Shown here: piece by piece, positions 8,255-17,623 of the stretch | How the letters are laid out: the number at the start of each line of letters is the position of its first letter | Position numbering within the stretch: the first letter of the stretch is position 1 | NCBI RefSeq assembly: GCF_007993935.1 | Contig: NZ_VITY01000001.1 | Span: forward strand, 558,001-622,000 | Source: Bradyrhizobium macuxiense | GTDB lineage: Bacteria; Pseudomonadota; Alphaproteobacteria; Rhizobiales; Xanthobacteraceae | Direction of reading: 5' to 3' | DNA length: 64,000 nucleotides | The notes under the pieces: generated by a model | Seen by the model: the letters and a program-made list of their open reading frames with translations, nothing else | Told to the model about the DNA's origin: nothing | The model's database searches: none | Program-made: the position numbers and the translations under genes

Positions 8255-8266
8255 TACGCTGGTGTA
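8255..8266. promoter_or_regulatory. putative MarR operator site 5 (marR autoregulation)
   Basis: TACGCTGGTGTA is a full match to TACRC-N2-GYGTA, 49-60 bp before the marR start codon. Its placement beside the regulator gene suggests autoregulation. Confidence 0.6.
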
Positions 8267-8314
8267 TGGTATTGGTTGACCTCAAACCTCCGACTCGCCG
8301 CAAGGGACGTATCA

Positions 8315-8839
8315 ATGGTTGATCAGCCCGATTGGGATCTTCGGCTTGGATATCTCATCCACGACGTATCGCGGCTCAGGAGGATGATGTTCGATCGCGC
8401 ACTGGCGCCGCTCGGGATCACCCGCTCGCAATGGTGGGTGCTGGCGTTCATCTCCCGCAAGGACGGGCTTCCCCAGGTTCAGCTCGCCAACGAGCTCGAT
8501 GTCGGCAAGGTCGCCGTCGGAGCCCTGATCGACCGCCTCGAATCCTCCGGCTTCGTGATCCGCCAGGCCGATCCGGTCGATCGCCGCGTCAAGCGCGTCT
8601 ATGTCACCAAGCAGGCGCGCGGTTTCCTCGAGAAGCTCCGGAAGGAAACCGACAAGTTCAACGCCAAGATCGTCAACGGCATCGACCGCAAGCAGCTGGA
8701 AGACGCTTCCGACGCACTCCTCGCCATGAAGCATAACCTCCTCGCGATGTCGGACGGCACGGTCGCCAACATTAGCGACGACGAAGAGGAAGAAACGCAG
8801 CGCTCCAAAACCCGGAAGAAGCGGCGGGCGGTGGCGTAA
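8315..8839 (+). CDS. MarR-family transcriptional regulator
   Basis: The 174-residue protein has a MarR winged helix: a helical start RLGYLIHDVSRLRRMMFDRAL, GITRSQWWVLAFISR, the recognition helix region LDVGKVAVGALIDRLESSGFV, and the wing DPVDRRVKRVYVT. The C-terminal tail is acidic then Arg/Lys rich. MarR repressors of CoA-ester catabolism usually release DNA on binding the CoA ester. Start at 8315 is preferred over an in-frame TTG at 8276 because AAGGGA precedes it and the TTG lies next to the operator. It is the best candidate to control the 1-8 kb cluster. Confidence 0.9.
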   Translation: MVDQPDWDLRLGYLIHDVSRLRRMMFDRALAPLGITRSQWWVLAFISRKDGLPQVQLANELDVGKVAVGALIDRLESSGFVIRQADPVDRRVKRVYVTKQARGFLEKLRKETDKFNAKIVNGIDRKQLEDASDALLAMKHNLLAMSDGTVANISDDEEEETQRSKTRKKRRAVA

Positions 8840-8962
8840 GGCCCCACCAGCCCCGGCTGCCTCCGAGCACGAGTAATTCGTCAGCTCGCGAGACGACGTC
8901 GCGCCCTCAGATATTGGCGTCGGGCGCGGTCGCATATCAGCCCCATCACTCGAGGGCCGAGC

Positions 8963-10192
8963 TCACGACGCAATGCCGTCCAGATCAACCATGTTCCCGA
9001 CGGGCACCCAGTTGGCGCCGTCAAAGCGGGTGATTTGAAGGTGGTGGACGGCCCGATAGTCGGTTGGAGAGTTACTGACCTTGATGCCATCCAGAAACAG
9101 CGGCGGCTGCTCGTCCTTCAGAGACGTTGCATGCTTCAGCAGATTTTCGCGCGTGAGTTCGTTGCCGCACCGCCTCAGGACCTGCTCGATCATGTAGGCG
9201 TTGTTGTAGCCGGGCGTTGCGGTGTTGTCGTCGATGCTGACTGACGGCATGTATTTCTTCATGAACTCGACATAGGCTTTGACGCGAGACTTGGACTGCT
9301 GGCGCGGATCGGTCGCTATGATTTCCCACCACGCCGAGACAAGCCCTTTCGCATTGTCGAGCCCCGCCGGCGCCAGCGTCCCTCCGATCGAGCTGCAGTT
9401 CGAATTGACGATGTGGAGCGGTTTCCAGCCCAGCGCCGCCACCTTGCGGATGCCCTGAGCCGCAAATTTGGAATAGGTCAACTGCACGAAGACATCCGCG
9501 CCCGCCCCTTTGCAGTCGGCGACCTGGTTGTCGATCGTAGGCTCCGTGATCTCGTGGCTGATTTCCTTTACGATAGCACGGCCCTTGCTGCCGAGCCCTT
9601 TCTTCAGGCCACGAAGAAAGTCCTTGCCGAGATCGTCATTGACATACTGAACCGCGATCTTCGCTTCCGGCTTCTCGCTCAGTATATGCGCACCCAGCGC
9701 GGCTCCCTGCGCAACATAGATCGGATAGAACGGAACGATCCAGGGAAATTCCTTGGGATCGTTGAAGCGCTCAGCGCCCGAGGTCAGGAACAGGTTTGGC
9801 ACCTTCTTGGCGTTGAGATACTTCATCACCGCGGCATTGGCCGCCGTACCAAGGAAGCCGGCGATCGCGAACACCTCCTCCGATTCCACCAGCTTTCGGG
9901 TCTGCTCTACGGCCTTCGGCGGCGAGAACGCATTGTCAAGCGAGATCAGGTTGACCTTTCTGCCGTTGATGCCGCCATTGTCGTTGATCATCTGAAAATA
10001 GGCCGTCTGCGCCTGCCCATAGACGCCGTATCCGGATGCGGGGCCGCTGTAAGGTGCAGTGGTCCCGAGCTTGATCTCGGTATCAGTGACGCCGGGTCCG
10101 TAGTTTGCAGCGCGCGCCCCTGACGCGCTTCCGAACGCGAGCGCGCTCGCTCCCAGGCCCACAACGGCCGATCTTCGCGAAATCAACGTCAT
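8963..10192 (-). CDS. ABC transporter solute-binding protein (LivK-like), Tat-type signal
   Basis: The 409-residue periplasmic binding protein has a leader with a twin-arginine SRRSAVVGLGASALAFG and a likely cleavage after GARA. The mature part starts with the type I peripla_BP motif GVTDTEIKLGTTAPYSGPAS. Relatives bind branched-chain amino acids or aromatic and aliphatic carboxylates. It is last in the operon with the hydratase and C-C hydrolase genes, which suggests an aromatic acid or ring-cleavage substrate as ligand. Start 10192 is chosen because GGGAGG precedes it; the in-frame TTG at 10198 lies too close. No permease or ATPase genes are nearby. Confidence 0.9.
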   Translation of the reverse strand: MTLISRRSAVVGLGASALAFGSASGARAANYGPGVTDTEIKLGTTAPYSGPASGYGVYGQAQTAYFQMINDNGGINGRKVNLISLDNAFSPPKAVEQTRKLVESEEVFAIAGFLGTAANAAVMKYLNAKKVPNLFLTSGAERFNDPKEFPWIVPFYPIYVAQGAALGAHILSEKPEAKIAVQYVNDDLGKDFLRGLKKGLGSKGRAIVKEISHEITEPTIDNQVADCKGAGADVFVQLTYSKFAAQGIRKVAALGWKPLHIVNSNCSSIGGTLAPAGLDNAKGLVSAWWEIIATDPRQQSKSRVKAYVEFMKKYMPSVSIDDNTATPGYNNAYMIEQVLRRCGNELTRENLLKHATSLKDEQPPLFLDGIKVSNSPTDYRAVHHLQITRFDGANWVPVGNMVDLDGIAS

Positions 10193-10268
10193 GCCCAATC
10201 CTCCCTATTATCGATTGTTGGTGATTTGAAGCTCTGAAGCGGCTCTTGATGCCTCCTGATCCGGGCGA

Positions 10269-11048
10269 CTACGTGAAGGTCACGCTGACAGGCCCGAAAC
10301 CGGAGACTCTCGCCTCGTAGACTTCGCCGACCGACACCGGCGAGACCGGGCCAAGCGCGCCCGTCAGCACGACATCGCCACCTCGCAGGGGTTGGCCGGC
10401 GCGTGCCATCGCCCTTGCGAGCCAGAGCCCGGCACGCAAGGGATGACCAAGGCAGGCCGAGCCACAGCCGACCGACACGATGGTTCCGTTGCGCGTCATC
10501 GTCATGCCGCAGGCCTCGAGGTCGACATCCGTCAATCGCCGCGGCGCTGCGCCGAGCACGTAGCGGGCGCTCGAGCCGTTATCCGCAACGGTATCGAGAA
10601 TGCTGATCTTCCAGTCCCGTATCCGGCTGTCGACGATCTCGAGCGCAGCAACAGCATAGGCGGTCGATCGCATCAGTTCGCCAAGCGTGATGTCCTCGCC
10701 GGGGAGATCGCGGTCGAGAACAAGCGCGATTTCGGCCTCGACACGCGGCTGAATCAGCCGCGTGACATCGATAGCCTCGCCGGTCGAAATCTCCATGTCC
10801 GCGAACAGCGCACCATAGTCAGGCTGATCGACCCCGAGCTGCTGCTGCACGGCTTTCGACGTAAGACCGATCTTCCGGCCGACCATCCGCCTGCCATCAG
10901 CAATACCGCGCCGGGTCACCTCGGACTGCACCGCATAGGCGATCTCGAGGTTACCGTTGCCGATCTCGCCGGCGATCGGGTCGATCGGCCGCCGGGCCGA
11001 TTCCGCCTCCTGGAGGCGCGCTGCGAGCCTGTCGACGAGCGTGCTCAT
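10269..11048 (-). CDS. 2-keto-4-pentenoate hydratase family protein
   Basis: The 259-residue protein belongs to the MhpD/fumarylacetoacetase-fold hydratases: MVGRKIGLTSKAVQQQLGVDQPDYG, VEAEIALVLDRDL with the metal-binding Glu residues, and ALEIVDSRIRDWK followed by DN. It adds water to 2-hydroxypenta-2,4-dienoate to give 4-hydroxy-2-oxovalerate, the step after C-C hydrolysis in meta-cleavage pathways. The ATG at 11048 overlaps the hydrolase stop in an ATGA junction. No aldolase or acylating aldehyde dehydrogenase for the last steps is seen in the window. Confidence 0.9.
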   Translation of the reverse strand: MSTLVDRLAARLQEAESARRPIDPIAGEIGNGNLEIAYAVQSEVTRRGIADGRRMVGRKIGLTSKAVQQQLGVDQPDYGALFADMEISTGEAIDVTRLIQPRVEAEIALVLDRDLPGEDITLGELMRSTAYAVAALEIVDSRIRDWKISILDTVADNGSSARYVLGAAPRRLTDVDLEACGMTMTRNGTIVSVGCGSACLGHPLRAGLWLARAMARAGQPLRGGDVVLTGALGPVSPVSVGEVYEARVSGFGPVSVTFT

Positions 11049-11854
11049 GGCCGATCCAGGAAGGCGGCGACCAGCGCGTTGAACTCGTCGGCCTTTTCCC
11101 ATTGCGCCCAGTGGCCGCACTTGGGATAGACGTGAAGCTCGGCGTTCGGCATGGTCTTCAGCAGGATGAAGGCGGAATCGAGCGGGACCACACGATCGTC
11201 GCGTCCCCAGACGATCAGCGTCTTGTGCTTCAGCGCGGCGAGATTCTCGCGCCAGATGTCGAGCGGCGGTCGCTTGAAGATGTCGATGACGTCCTTGCGC
11301 GTCGCAGCCTTCAGCCGCTCCTCGAGCAACGCATCGGTGATCGCCTTGGAATCGAACACCAGAAGCTCGATGACGCCTTTCAGCTTCTGCATCGAAGGGC
11401 CGTCGCCGCCGTGGAACATCGCCATGCGGCGCAGGCCTTCGGTCGGCATTGGCGTGAAGATAGCCTGACTGCCACCCGTGCCCATCAGCACCAGACGGTT
11501 GACCCGCTCGGGGGCGCGCAAGGCGACCATCAGCGAGGTAGCGCCACCCAGCGAGTTGCCGACGAAGCTCGCCTTCTGGACCCCGATCGCATCCATGAAG
11601 CTGCGGACGAATTCGCCCATCGCCTCGAAGATCGGCCCGTCCTGCAGCTTGCCCTCGGTCTCGCCGAACCCGGGCAGATCGACCACGATGACGCGGCGGC
11701 CGGCCGCCAGCGGCTCGACATTCTTGCGGTAATTGCTCAGGCCCGATGCGCCCGGTCCACCACCATGGATCAGGATTATTGGTTCTCCCTGCCCGACATC
11801 ATGATAGCGCGTGCGGGTTCCCGTCACGTCGATGAACTTGTCACTCAGATCCAC
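11045..11854 (-). CDS. alpha/beta hydrolase, meta-cleavage product C-C hydrolase (MhpC/BphD-like)
   Basis: The 269-residue alpha/beta hydrolase has the oxyanion segment HGGGPGASG near residue 30, the nucleophile elbow GNSLGG near 98, the acid in GRDDRVVP near 220 and the His in KCGHW near 248. HGGGPGASG is characteristic of hydrolases that split the ring-fission product of extradiol dioxygenases into a carboxylic acid and 2-hydroxypentadienoate. The hydratase follows immediately, consistent with sequential steps. It lies 30 bp downstream of the CoA ligase in one operon. Confidence 0.91.
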   Translation of the reverse strand: MDLSDKFIDVTGTRTRYHDVGQGEPIILIHGGGPGASGLSNYRKNVEPLAAGRRVIVVDLPGFGETEGKLQDGPIFEAMGEFVRSFMDAIGVQKASFVGNSLGGATSLMVALRAPERVNRLVLMGTGGSQAIFTPMPTEGLRRMAMFHGGDGPSMQKLKGVIELLVFDSKAITDALLEERLKAATRKDVIDIFKRPPLDIWRENLAALKHKTLIVWGRDDRVVPLDSAFILLKTMPNAELHVYPKCGHWAQWEKADEFNALVAAFLDRP

Positions 11855-11884
11855 GCTTGATCTCCTGTTGATGGCAACGGTCGT

Positions 11885-13387
11885 TCAGGCCGGCGGAACG
11901 CCGGACTGAAGGTAGTGGTCGCGCAGCTTCCGCTTGAAAATCTTGCCGCTCGCCTCCCGCGGCAGCGCGTCGTGAAAGACGAAGCGCTTCGGCACCTTGA
12001 AGCGCGCGAAGCGCCGTTCGAGGAACGCCGTGACATCGGCCGGCGCGGGCGCTGCGTCCGGCTCCGCCTCGATCGCCGCGATCAGGCTTTCGCCGAACTC
12101 CGCATCGGGCACGCCGAACACAGCGCAGTCGCGCACGCCGGGACAATTGACCAGGACATTCTCGATCTCAGCGGGGTAGATGTTGACCCCACCCGAAATT
12201 ACCATGTCGCGTTTGCGATCGCAGATGTGGAGAAAGCCGTCAGCGTCGAGATAGCCGACATCGCCGCAGGTCACGAGGCCGGCACGATCGACCTGTTCAC
12301 GCTGCTCCGGACGGCCATGGTAGGTGAAGTCCGAATACGCCTCCGTGCGCAGGTAGATCTCGCCGATGCCGCCGGGCGCGACTTCCAGCCCGGCCTCGTC
12401 GTAGATCCTGAGCTCGGTGCCCGCCATCGGCCGACCGACCGTGCCGGGATGCGCGAGCCACTCCTCGGTGTTGCAGCCGACCGCAGCGCCGGTTTCCGTC
12501 GCGCCATACGTCTCGTGGATCACCGGCCCCCACCATTCGATCATCCCGCGCTTCACGTCGGGCGGACAGGCCGCACCGGTGTGCGTCACCCAGCGGATCG
12601 AGGACAAGTCGTAGCGATCGCGGACGGCGTCGCTGAGCCGCAGCAGGCGCACGAACATGGTCGGTACCATCGTCAGATGCGTGATCCGGTGCTCGGCAAT
12701 GACCCGCAGCAGATCCTCCGGATCGAAGCTCTGCTGCAACACCGTGAGGTCGGCATGCTGGAAGGCCTGCCGCGCAAAAGCGCCGGGCGATGCGTGGTAG
12801 AGCGGACCGCAGACAAAGGCTCGCATGCCGGGTTCGATGCCGTAGATCTCGCGGAGCAGTGCCGCGTTTTTCTTGATCTGCTCGGGTGACATTGGCGCGC
12901 GTCGAACGCCCTTCGGATGTCCCGTGGTGCCCGAGGTGTAGATCATCGTGCCCCGCGGCGCGCGAGGCGGTTGTTTCCATTGCACAGCTCTGTCGCGAAA
13001 CGCCGGCCAATCCTGCGCGTGGGACGGCGATGGCAACGACGCGGACGCATCATCGACGATTAAGGTCGGTAGATCGGCAGGAATGACACCTCCACCCGCC
13101 GCGATCAGGTCGCGATGCCCGATCAAGGCCCGCGGCGTACAATCGGCCAGAATGTAGGCGATCTCTTCGGGCTTGCTGTGCCAGTTCAGCGGCACGACAT
13201 AGGCGCCGAGTAGCGCGGCTGCATGCAGCACCTCGAAATAGCAGGGATCGTTCCGGATCAGCAGCGCGATGGCATCGCCTTCGCGGACGCCAATCGACTC
13301 GAGTGCCGTGGCGGCACGGCTGCCCTGCTCAAGCAGGTCCTGGCGTGCAACGCGACGCTCGCCGATCACGATCATCTTGTCGGGCAT
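11885..13387 (-). CDS. AMP-forming acyl/aryl-CoA ligase
   Basis: The 500-residue adenylate-forming ligase has MIYTSGTTGHPKGVRR near residue 158, YGATETGA near 290, GDVGYLDADGFLHICDRKRDM near 380 and the catalytic Lys in EASGKIFKRKL at the C terminus. It activates an acid to its CoA thioester. In the operon it sits between the unknown gene and the C-C hydrolase, so it may activate the acid released by that hydrolase or the aromatic starting acid. Start 13387 lies just after the stop of the gene at 13393; longer in-frame starts would run through that gene. Confidence 0.87.
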   Translation of the reverse strand: MPDKMIVIGERRVARQDLLEQGSRAATALESIGVREGDAIALLIRNDPCYFEVLHAAALLGAYVVPLNWHSKPEEIAYILADCTPRALIGHRDLIAAGGGVIPADLPTLIVDDASASLPSPSHAQDWPAFRDRAVQWKQPPRAPRGTMIYTSGTTGHPKGVRRAPMSPEQIKKNAALLREIYGIEPGMRAFVCGPLYHASPGAFARQAFQHADLTVLQQSFDPEDLLRVIAEHRITHLTMVPTMFVRLLRLSDAVRDRYDLSSIRWVTHTGAACPPDVKRGMIEWWGPVIHETYGATETGAAVGCNTEEWLAHPGTVGRPMAGTELRIYDEAGLEVAPGGIGEIYLRTEAYSDFTYHGRPEQREQVDRAGLVTCGDVGYLDADGFLHICDRKRDMVISGGVNIYPAEIENVLVNCPGVRDCAVFGVPDAEFGESLIAAIEAEPDAAPAPADVTAFLERRFARFKVPKRFVFHDALPREASGKIFKRKLRDHYLQSGVPPA

Positions 13388-13392
13388 CGCGC

Positions 13393-13875
13393 TCACTCCA
13401 GACAAACCGTCACCTCGGCGCGCGCCGACGGCAGCAGGACGCTGTCGAGCAGGCCGAATTCCTCGTCGGTGAGCACAAGGGCGATTGAGAACGTCAATGC
13501 ATCCATGTGACCGCTGAGAACGGTCGGGTAGCGCCATTCAGCCTTCGCGATGGAGCGGCCGCGGCCGCGGAATTCGAACAGCAGCGGCTCGGGCGTGCTC
13601 GCGCCATGTCCGCTCTGATAGCCGTCCCCGATGGCATAGACCTCGCATACGAAGTCCTCCGGACCGCGGCGCTGAATTGCGATCTCTATGTCGAGCAGGC
13701 CGAAAGCGGGATCGGCCGCCGCGCCATCCTGGTAGAAATAGACGAAGGGAATGCGACCGTATTTGCTGGCTCCCCTCTCCGTGTCGGAGGGCACCTGTGC
13801 ATCGCTGCGGCCCGGCGTTCGCGGCGGAACAGGACCGAGGAGGCACATCTGCGGCAATGAGCGACAATCAGCCAC
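13393..13875 (-). CDS. conserved-looking protein of unknown function in aromatic operon
   Basis: I do not recognise the family of this 160-residue protein. It has no signal peptide or membrane segment. The sequence from about residue 40 alternates strands (RIPFVYFYQDG, LDIEIAIQRRG, DFVCEVYAIGDGY, PLLFEFRGRGR, LTFSIALVLTDEEF), which suggests a compact beta-rich fold. It begins with a GTG overlapping the amidohydrolase stop by 8 bp; an ATG at 13848 is an alternative. The ligase starts 5 bp after its stop. Tight packing between amidohydrolase and ligase genes argues that it is real and works in the same pathway. Confidence 0.65.
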   Translation of the reverse strand: MADCRSLPQMCLLGPVPPRTPGRSDAQVPSDTERGASKYGRIPFVYFYQDGAAADPAFGLLDIEIAIQRRGPEDFVCEVYAIGDGYQSGHGASTPEPLLFEFRGRGRSIAKAEWRYPTVLSGHMDALTFSIALVLTDEEFGLLDSVLLPSARAEVTVCLE

Positions 13876-14890
13876 GGGGTGGCCCCGCGACTGCCGTGCC
13901 CCGCAGCCTCGCCACGTCGTAGCGCCGGCCGAGGAATCCGAAGGAATTTTCGGCGAGGACGGCTTCGCTGCTCAGCGCCCGGCTGGCGAATGCGCCCGGC
14001 TGCTTCTGCCGGATTGTGAAGGGATAATCGGACCCGACGACGATGCGGCTCTCGCCCACCGCGTTGCCGAGGAACGACAGCGACACCGGATCGTAGAGGA
14101 TCGAGTCGTACCAGAACTGCCGCGCAAGGTTTGACGGCGCTCGCGTCATCTTGCCCCTGGCGCCGAGCGACCAGCCGAAATCCATTCGCGGCAGGATCCA
14201 TGGCAGTGCCCCGCCGCCATGGCTGAGCAGGACACGCAGCCGGGGAAATCTTTCGGGCACACCGGCGGCGAGCAGTGACACCGACGCGAGCGCGGTTTCG
14301 AGCGGAAATACCGCCGTCGCGGCGAATTCCGGGCTGCCGCCGACGCGCTCCATGCCGGCCGGGTGCAGCGGATGCACGAAGATACCAAGATCGAGCGACT
14401 GGGCGGCCTCGTAGACCGGAAACAAGCCCTCACTGCCGAGCGCCACGCCGTCGATGTGTGTCCCGATCTCGATGCCGGCAAAGCCAAGCGCCTTGAGTTT
14501 ATCCAGCTGCCGGATGGCGCGGGGAACATCCTGCATGCATACCATGCCGATACCGGCGAAATTGCCGGGCGCCTGCGCGATCATGCCCGCGATCTGGTCG
14601 TTCATGAGGTCCGCGAGATACTCGGCGTCATCAGGCGGCAACCAATGCGACAGCAACTCCGGCATCGGCGAGAGCACCTGCATGTCGGTGCCGTCCTCGA
14701 CCATGTCCGCGAGCCGCCGTTCGACATCCCATGACCGCGTATCGATCTTCCGGAATACCTTGCCCGCGATTATCACCATCGCCTGATCGCCCGTCGAAAG
14801 CTCGACGCTCGGCCAGCGCGCGTCCCGCTTCGGGTCGGCAGCCAGCCGCGCAGGCACAATATGCGTGTGAATGTCGATCACAGTGCCCAA
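13868..14890 (-). CDS. ACMSD-type amidohydrolase (probable decarboxylase)
   Basis: The 340-residue amidohydrolase_2 protein begins VIDIHTHIVP, with the metal-binding HxH. It continues with DVERRLADMVEDGTDMQVLSPMP, FVHPLHPAG with the third His, LLSHGGGALPW and the late Asp in VVGSDYPF. This arrangement matches aminocarboxymuconate-semialdehyde decarboxylase and resorcylate-type decarboxylases, which remove CO2 without oxidation using a divalent metal. Here it could decarboxylate an aromatic carboxylate or its ring-fission product. The start is a TTG at 14890 after AGGGAG; a GTG at 14881 is an alternative. It heads the leftward operon and is divergent from the reductase gene. Confidence 0.87.
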   Translation of the reverse strand: MGTVIDIHTHIVPARLAADPKRDARWPSVELSTGDQAMVIIAGKVFRKIDTRSWDVERRLADMVEDGTDMQVLSPMPELLSHWLPPDDAEYLADLMNDQIAGMIAQAPGNFAGIGMVCMQDVPRAIRQLDKLKALGFAGIEIGTHIDGVALGSEGLFPVYEAAQSLDLGIFVHPLHPAGMERVGGSPEFAATAVFPLETALASVSLLAAGVPERFPRLRVLLSHGGGALPWILPRMDFGWSLGARGKMTRAPSNLARQFWYDSILYDPVSLSFLGNAVGESRIVVGSDYPFTIRQKQPGAFASRALSSEAVLAENSFGFLGRRYDVARLRGTAVAGPPRG

Positions 14891-14970
14891 TGCGCTCTCC
14901 CTGTCGCTCTGTTGCGAGCTTCTTGTCGTGATCGCCGCCGCGCCGCTGCGCGTCACAGAATTCACTTTAC

Positions 14971-14988
14971 AAACAGGAATGATTGTTT
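14971..14988. promoter_or_regulatory. palindromic operator candidate in divergent promoter
   Basis: AAACA-N8-TGTTT lies in an AT-rich block inside the 193-bp gap between the amidohydrolase and reductase operons. A TetR gene lies inside the rightward operon (19190) and is the obvious candidate regulator. Only one copy was noticed. Confidence 0.4.
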
Positions 14989-15083
14989 TTATCTTTGCTG
15001 TCAAGACGCCTCTGAGCGTCACGGCAGCGACGAGCGGAAATGCCGCGCTGAGGGAGTCGCCAAGAGAGCGGCAGAGGGAGCGA

Positions 15084-16301
15084 ATGACGTTGGATCCGCA
15101 GCAAGCGCGCATCGTAATCGTTGGAGCCGGACAGGCGGGCGCCCGCGCCGCCGAGGCCTTGCGCGCTGCCGGACATCGCGGCGCGGTCAGCCTGATCGGC
15201 GACGAAGAGCACCTTCCCTACGAACGCCCGCAACTGTCGAAAGCCATTTTGGTCGACCGCGCTTCCAATCCGGTGCTGGTCCTGCAGCACCAGCAGTGGA
15301 GCGACCTCGACGTCGCATTGTACACCTCGTCCCGTGCCGTCGCGGCCGATCTGCAGCGTCGTGTTGTCGGCCTCGCCAACGGACAAGAGCTCGCGTTCGA
15401 CCGGCTGCTGTTCACGACCGGGACGCGTGTGCGCCGCCTGCCCGAGCTCGACAATGGCCCACTCCCCGTCCGCTACCTCCGTTGCATGAACGACGCGCTG
15501 GCGCTGCGCCAGGAGTTGCAGCCCGGTCGACGGATTGCGCTGATCGGCGGCGGGGTCGTCGGCCTCGAAGTCGCCTCCGCCGCGATCAGGCGCGGATGCC
15601 ACGTCACCATCATCGAGAAGGCCGAAGGCTTGCTGTCTCAGATCGGATCCGGATCGCTCGGCCAATATCTCCATCAGCTCCATGCGTCGAAGGGCGCGAA
15701 GATTGTATGCAACGCCGTGGCGAAGCGATCGACATCGCGCGGACTGGAACTCGACGACGGCAGCTTCGTCCCGGCCGATCTCGCATTGGCCGGCGTCGGC
15801 GTCGAGCCGGTCACTGAGCTCGCCCAACAACTGGGCCTCGATTCCCAGCATGGCATCCGCGTCACCTCGAGCGGAGCCACCCATGCCGATGGCATCTTCG
15901 CCGCTGGCGATGTCGCCGAGCAATGGAGCCGGAGCCACGACCGCTGGATGCGCATCGAGAACTGGGCCAATGCGCAGAACCAGGCCATAGCCACCGCAAA
16001 ATCGATGACGAACCTCGCGACCGCTTATGATGCTCCGTCCTGGTTCTGGTCCGACCAGTACGACGCCAACATCCAGGTCGTCGGAAACCCGGCCGGTGGC
16101 GAGGAGATCGTCAGGGGCGACGTCGGCGCCGGACGCTTCGTCACCATCAGCGTCCGCGACGGCGAAGTCGTCGGCGGCATCACCGTCAATTCGGCACGAG
16201 ACATGGCGGTGCTGCGCCGGCTCGTCGCCTCACGCAAGCCTGTTCGAAAAAGCGAACTCGAGAATCCCGCACTCGAACTGAAGCGCTTACTCGCGGCCTA
16301 G
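15084..16301 (+). CDS. FAD-dependent ferredoxin reductase of Rieske dioxygenase
   Basis: The 405-residue flavoprotein has the FAD-binding [18 protein letters not shown] near residue 9, PYERPQLSK, a second dinucleotide motif [14 protein letters not shown] near 151, and [11 protein letters not shown] near 273. It matches the BphA4/HcaD class of NADH:ferredoxin reductases that feed ring-hydroxylating dioxygenases. It passes electrons from NADH to the Rieske ferredoxin encoded at 18880. ATG at 15084 follows AGGGAG; in-frame starts further upstream would overlap the divergent gene. It is first in the rightward operon, 16 bp before the alpha subunit. Confidence 0.9.
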   Translation: MTLDPQQARIVIVGAGQAGARAAEALRAAGHRGAVSLIGDEEHLPYERPQLSKAILVDRASNPVLVLQHQQWSDLDVALYTSSRAVAADLQRRVVGLANGQELAFDRLLFTTGTRVRRLPELDNGPLPVRYLRCMNDALALRQELQPGRRIALIGGGVVGLEVASAAIRRGCHVTIIEKAEGLLSQIGSGSLGQYLHQLHASKGAKIVCNAVAKRSTSRGLELDDGSFVPADLALAGVGVEPVTELAQQLGLDSQHGIRVTSSGATHADGIFAAGDVAEQWSRSHDRWMRIENWANAQNQAIATAKSMTNLATAYDAPSWFWSDQYDANIQVVGNPAGGEEIVRGDVGAGRFVTISVRDGEVVGGITVNSARDMAVLRRLVASRKPVRKSELENPALELKRLLAA

Positions 16302-16317
16302 GGAAGAGGAAACCACA

Positions 16318-17613
16318 ATGAACGCAGAACAGCCGCAGCCCGCGCTGCTCGTCGATCCGGCCGAGCGTATTTTCAAGGTCGCGCGCCGCAATTTCGTCGA
16401 CCCCGAGATCTTCAGGGCCGAAAAGGAAATGATCTTCGACCGCTCGTGGCTCTACCTCGGGCATTCGTCCGAACTCCCGAAACCCGGCGACTTCATCACC
16501 CGCAAGGTCGCTGGCCGCGGCATCCTGTTCACCCGGGACAGCAAGGGGCAACTGCGCGCCCTGCTCAACACCTGCCCGCATCGCGGCGCCCAGGTCTGCC
16601 GCGAGCGCAAGGGCAACGCCAAATCGTTCCAGTGCTTCTACCATGGCTGGGTGTTCGGCGCTGACGGCAAGCTGCGTAGCCAGCCCGGCGAGGCCTCCTA
16701 CCCCGAGGGCTTCAAAGGCCGCGACACCTCGAACATGCAGCCAGTGCCGCGGTTCGAGACCTATCGCGATTTCAACTTCATCTCATTCGACAGCAACATA
16801 ATGCCGCTTGTCGACTACCTCGCCGGCGCGAAGGAATACCTCGACGTGATCTGCGATCAGACCGACGCCGGAATGTCGATCGTCGCAGGCAGCCAGGAAT
16901 ATTCGATCCGGGCGAACTGGAAGCTGCTCACCGAAAACAGCATCGACGGCTATCATGCCGCGACCACCCACGCGACCTACTTCGACATCCTGATGAGCTC
17001 GACGGACAACCTCGCTACCGGGATGGGTGCCGGCGGCTACGGCTACGACCTCGGCAACGGTCACGCTGTGCTCGAATACGGCGCTCCCTGGGGACGACCG
17101 GTCGCGCAGTGGATCCCCGGATGGGGAGAGGCTGGCAAATCGGAGATCGGGCGGATCTACGACAACCTCGTCGCACGCCACGGCCAAGAGCGCGCCGATC
17201 GGATCGCGCGCAGGAACCGCAACCTGTTCATTTTCCCAAATCTCGTCGTCAATGACATCATGGCGCTGACCGTGCGCACCTATTTCCCGATGGCCCCCGA
17301 CTACATGGTGATCAACGCCTGGGCGCTGGCGCCAAACGACGAGTCGGCGTGGGCGCGAAAGTATCGCCTCAACAATTTCCTCGAGTTTCTTGGCCCCGGC
17401 GGCTTTGCAACACCCGACGACGCCGAAGCGCTGGAGCACTGCCAGCGCGGCTTCGAGAACTCCAAGGAAGCCCTGTGGAACGACATCTCGAAGGGAATGG
17501 GCAAGGAAAAGGCCCAGCACGACGACGAGCTCCAGATGCGCGCGTTCTGGACGCAGTGGAACAAGCAGATGTTCCCTGCGCCTGCGTCGGGCATCAAGAG
17601 CGTCGCGGCCTGA
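16318..17613 (+). CDS. aromatic-ring-hydroxylating dioxygenase alpha (large) subunit
   Basis: The 431-residue oxygenase subunit has a Rieske centre with CPHRGAQVC and CFYHGW near residues 85-106, and the mononuclear iron region [19 protein letters not shown] near residue 200 with its two His. It inserts both atoms of O2 into an aromatic ring to give a cis-dihydrodiol. The overall form fits benzoate, cumate and biphenyl-type large subunits that pair with a small beta subunit, which follows 10 bp downstream. AGGAAACCACA precedes the start. Substrate is inferred only from context. Confidence 0.93.
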   Translation: MNAEQPQPALLVDPAERIFKVARRNFVDPEIFRAEKEMIFDRSWLYLGHSSELPKPGDFITRKVAGRGILFTRDSKGQLRALLNTCPHRGAQVCRERKGNAKSFQCFYHGWVFGADGKLRSQPGEASYPEGFKGRDTSNMQPVPRFETYRDFNFISFDSNIMPLVDYLAGAKEYLDVICDQTDAGMSIVAGSQEYSIRANWKLLTENSIDGYHAATTHATYFDILMSSTDNLATGMGAGGYGYDLGNGHAVLEYGAPWGRPVAQWIPGWGEAGKSEIGRIYDNLVARHGQERADRIARRNRNLFIFPNLVVNDIMALTVRTYFPMAPDYMVINAWALAPNDESAWARKYRLNNFLEFLGPGGFATPDDAEALEHCQRGFENSKEALWNDISKGMGKEKAQHDDELQMRAFWTQWNKQMFPAPASGIKSVAA

Positions 17614-17623
17614 GGAGGACAAG

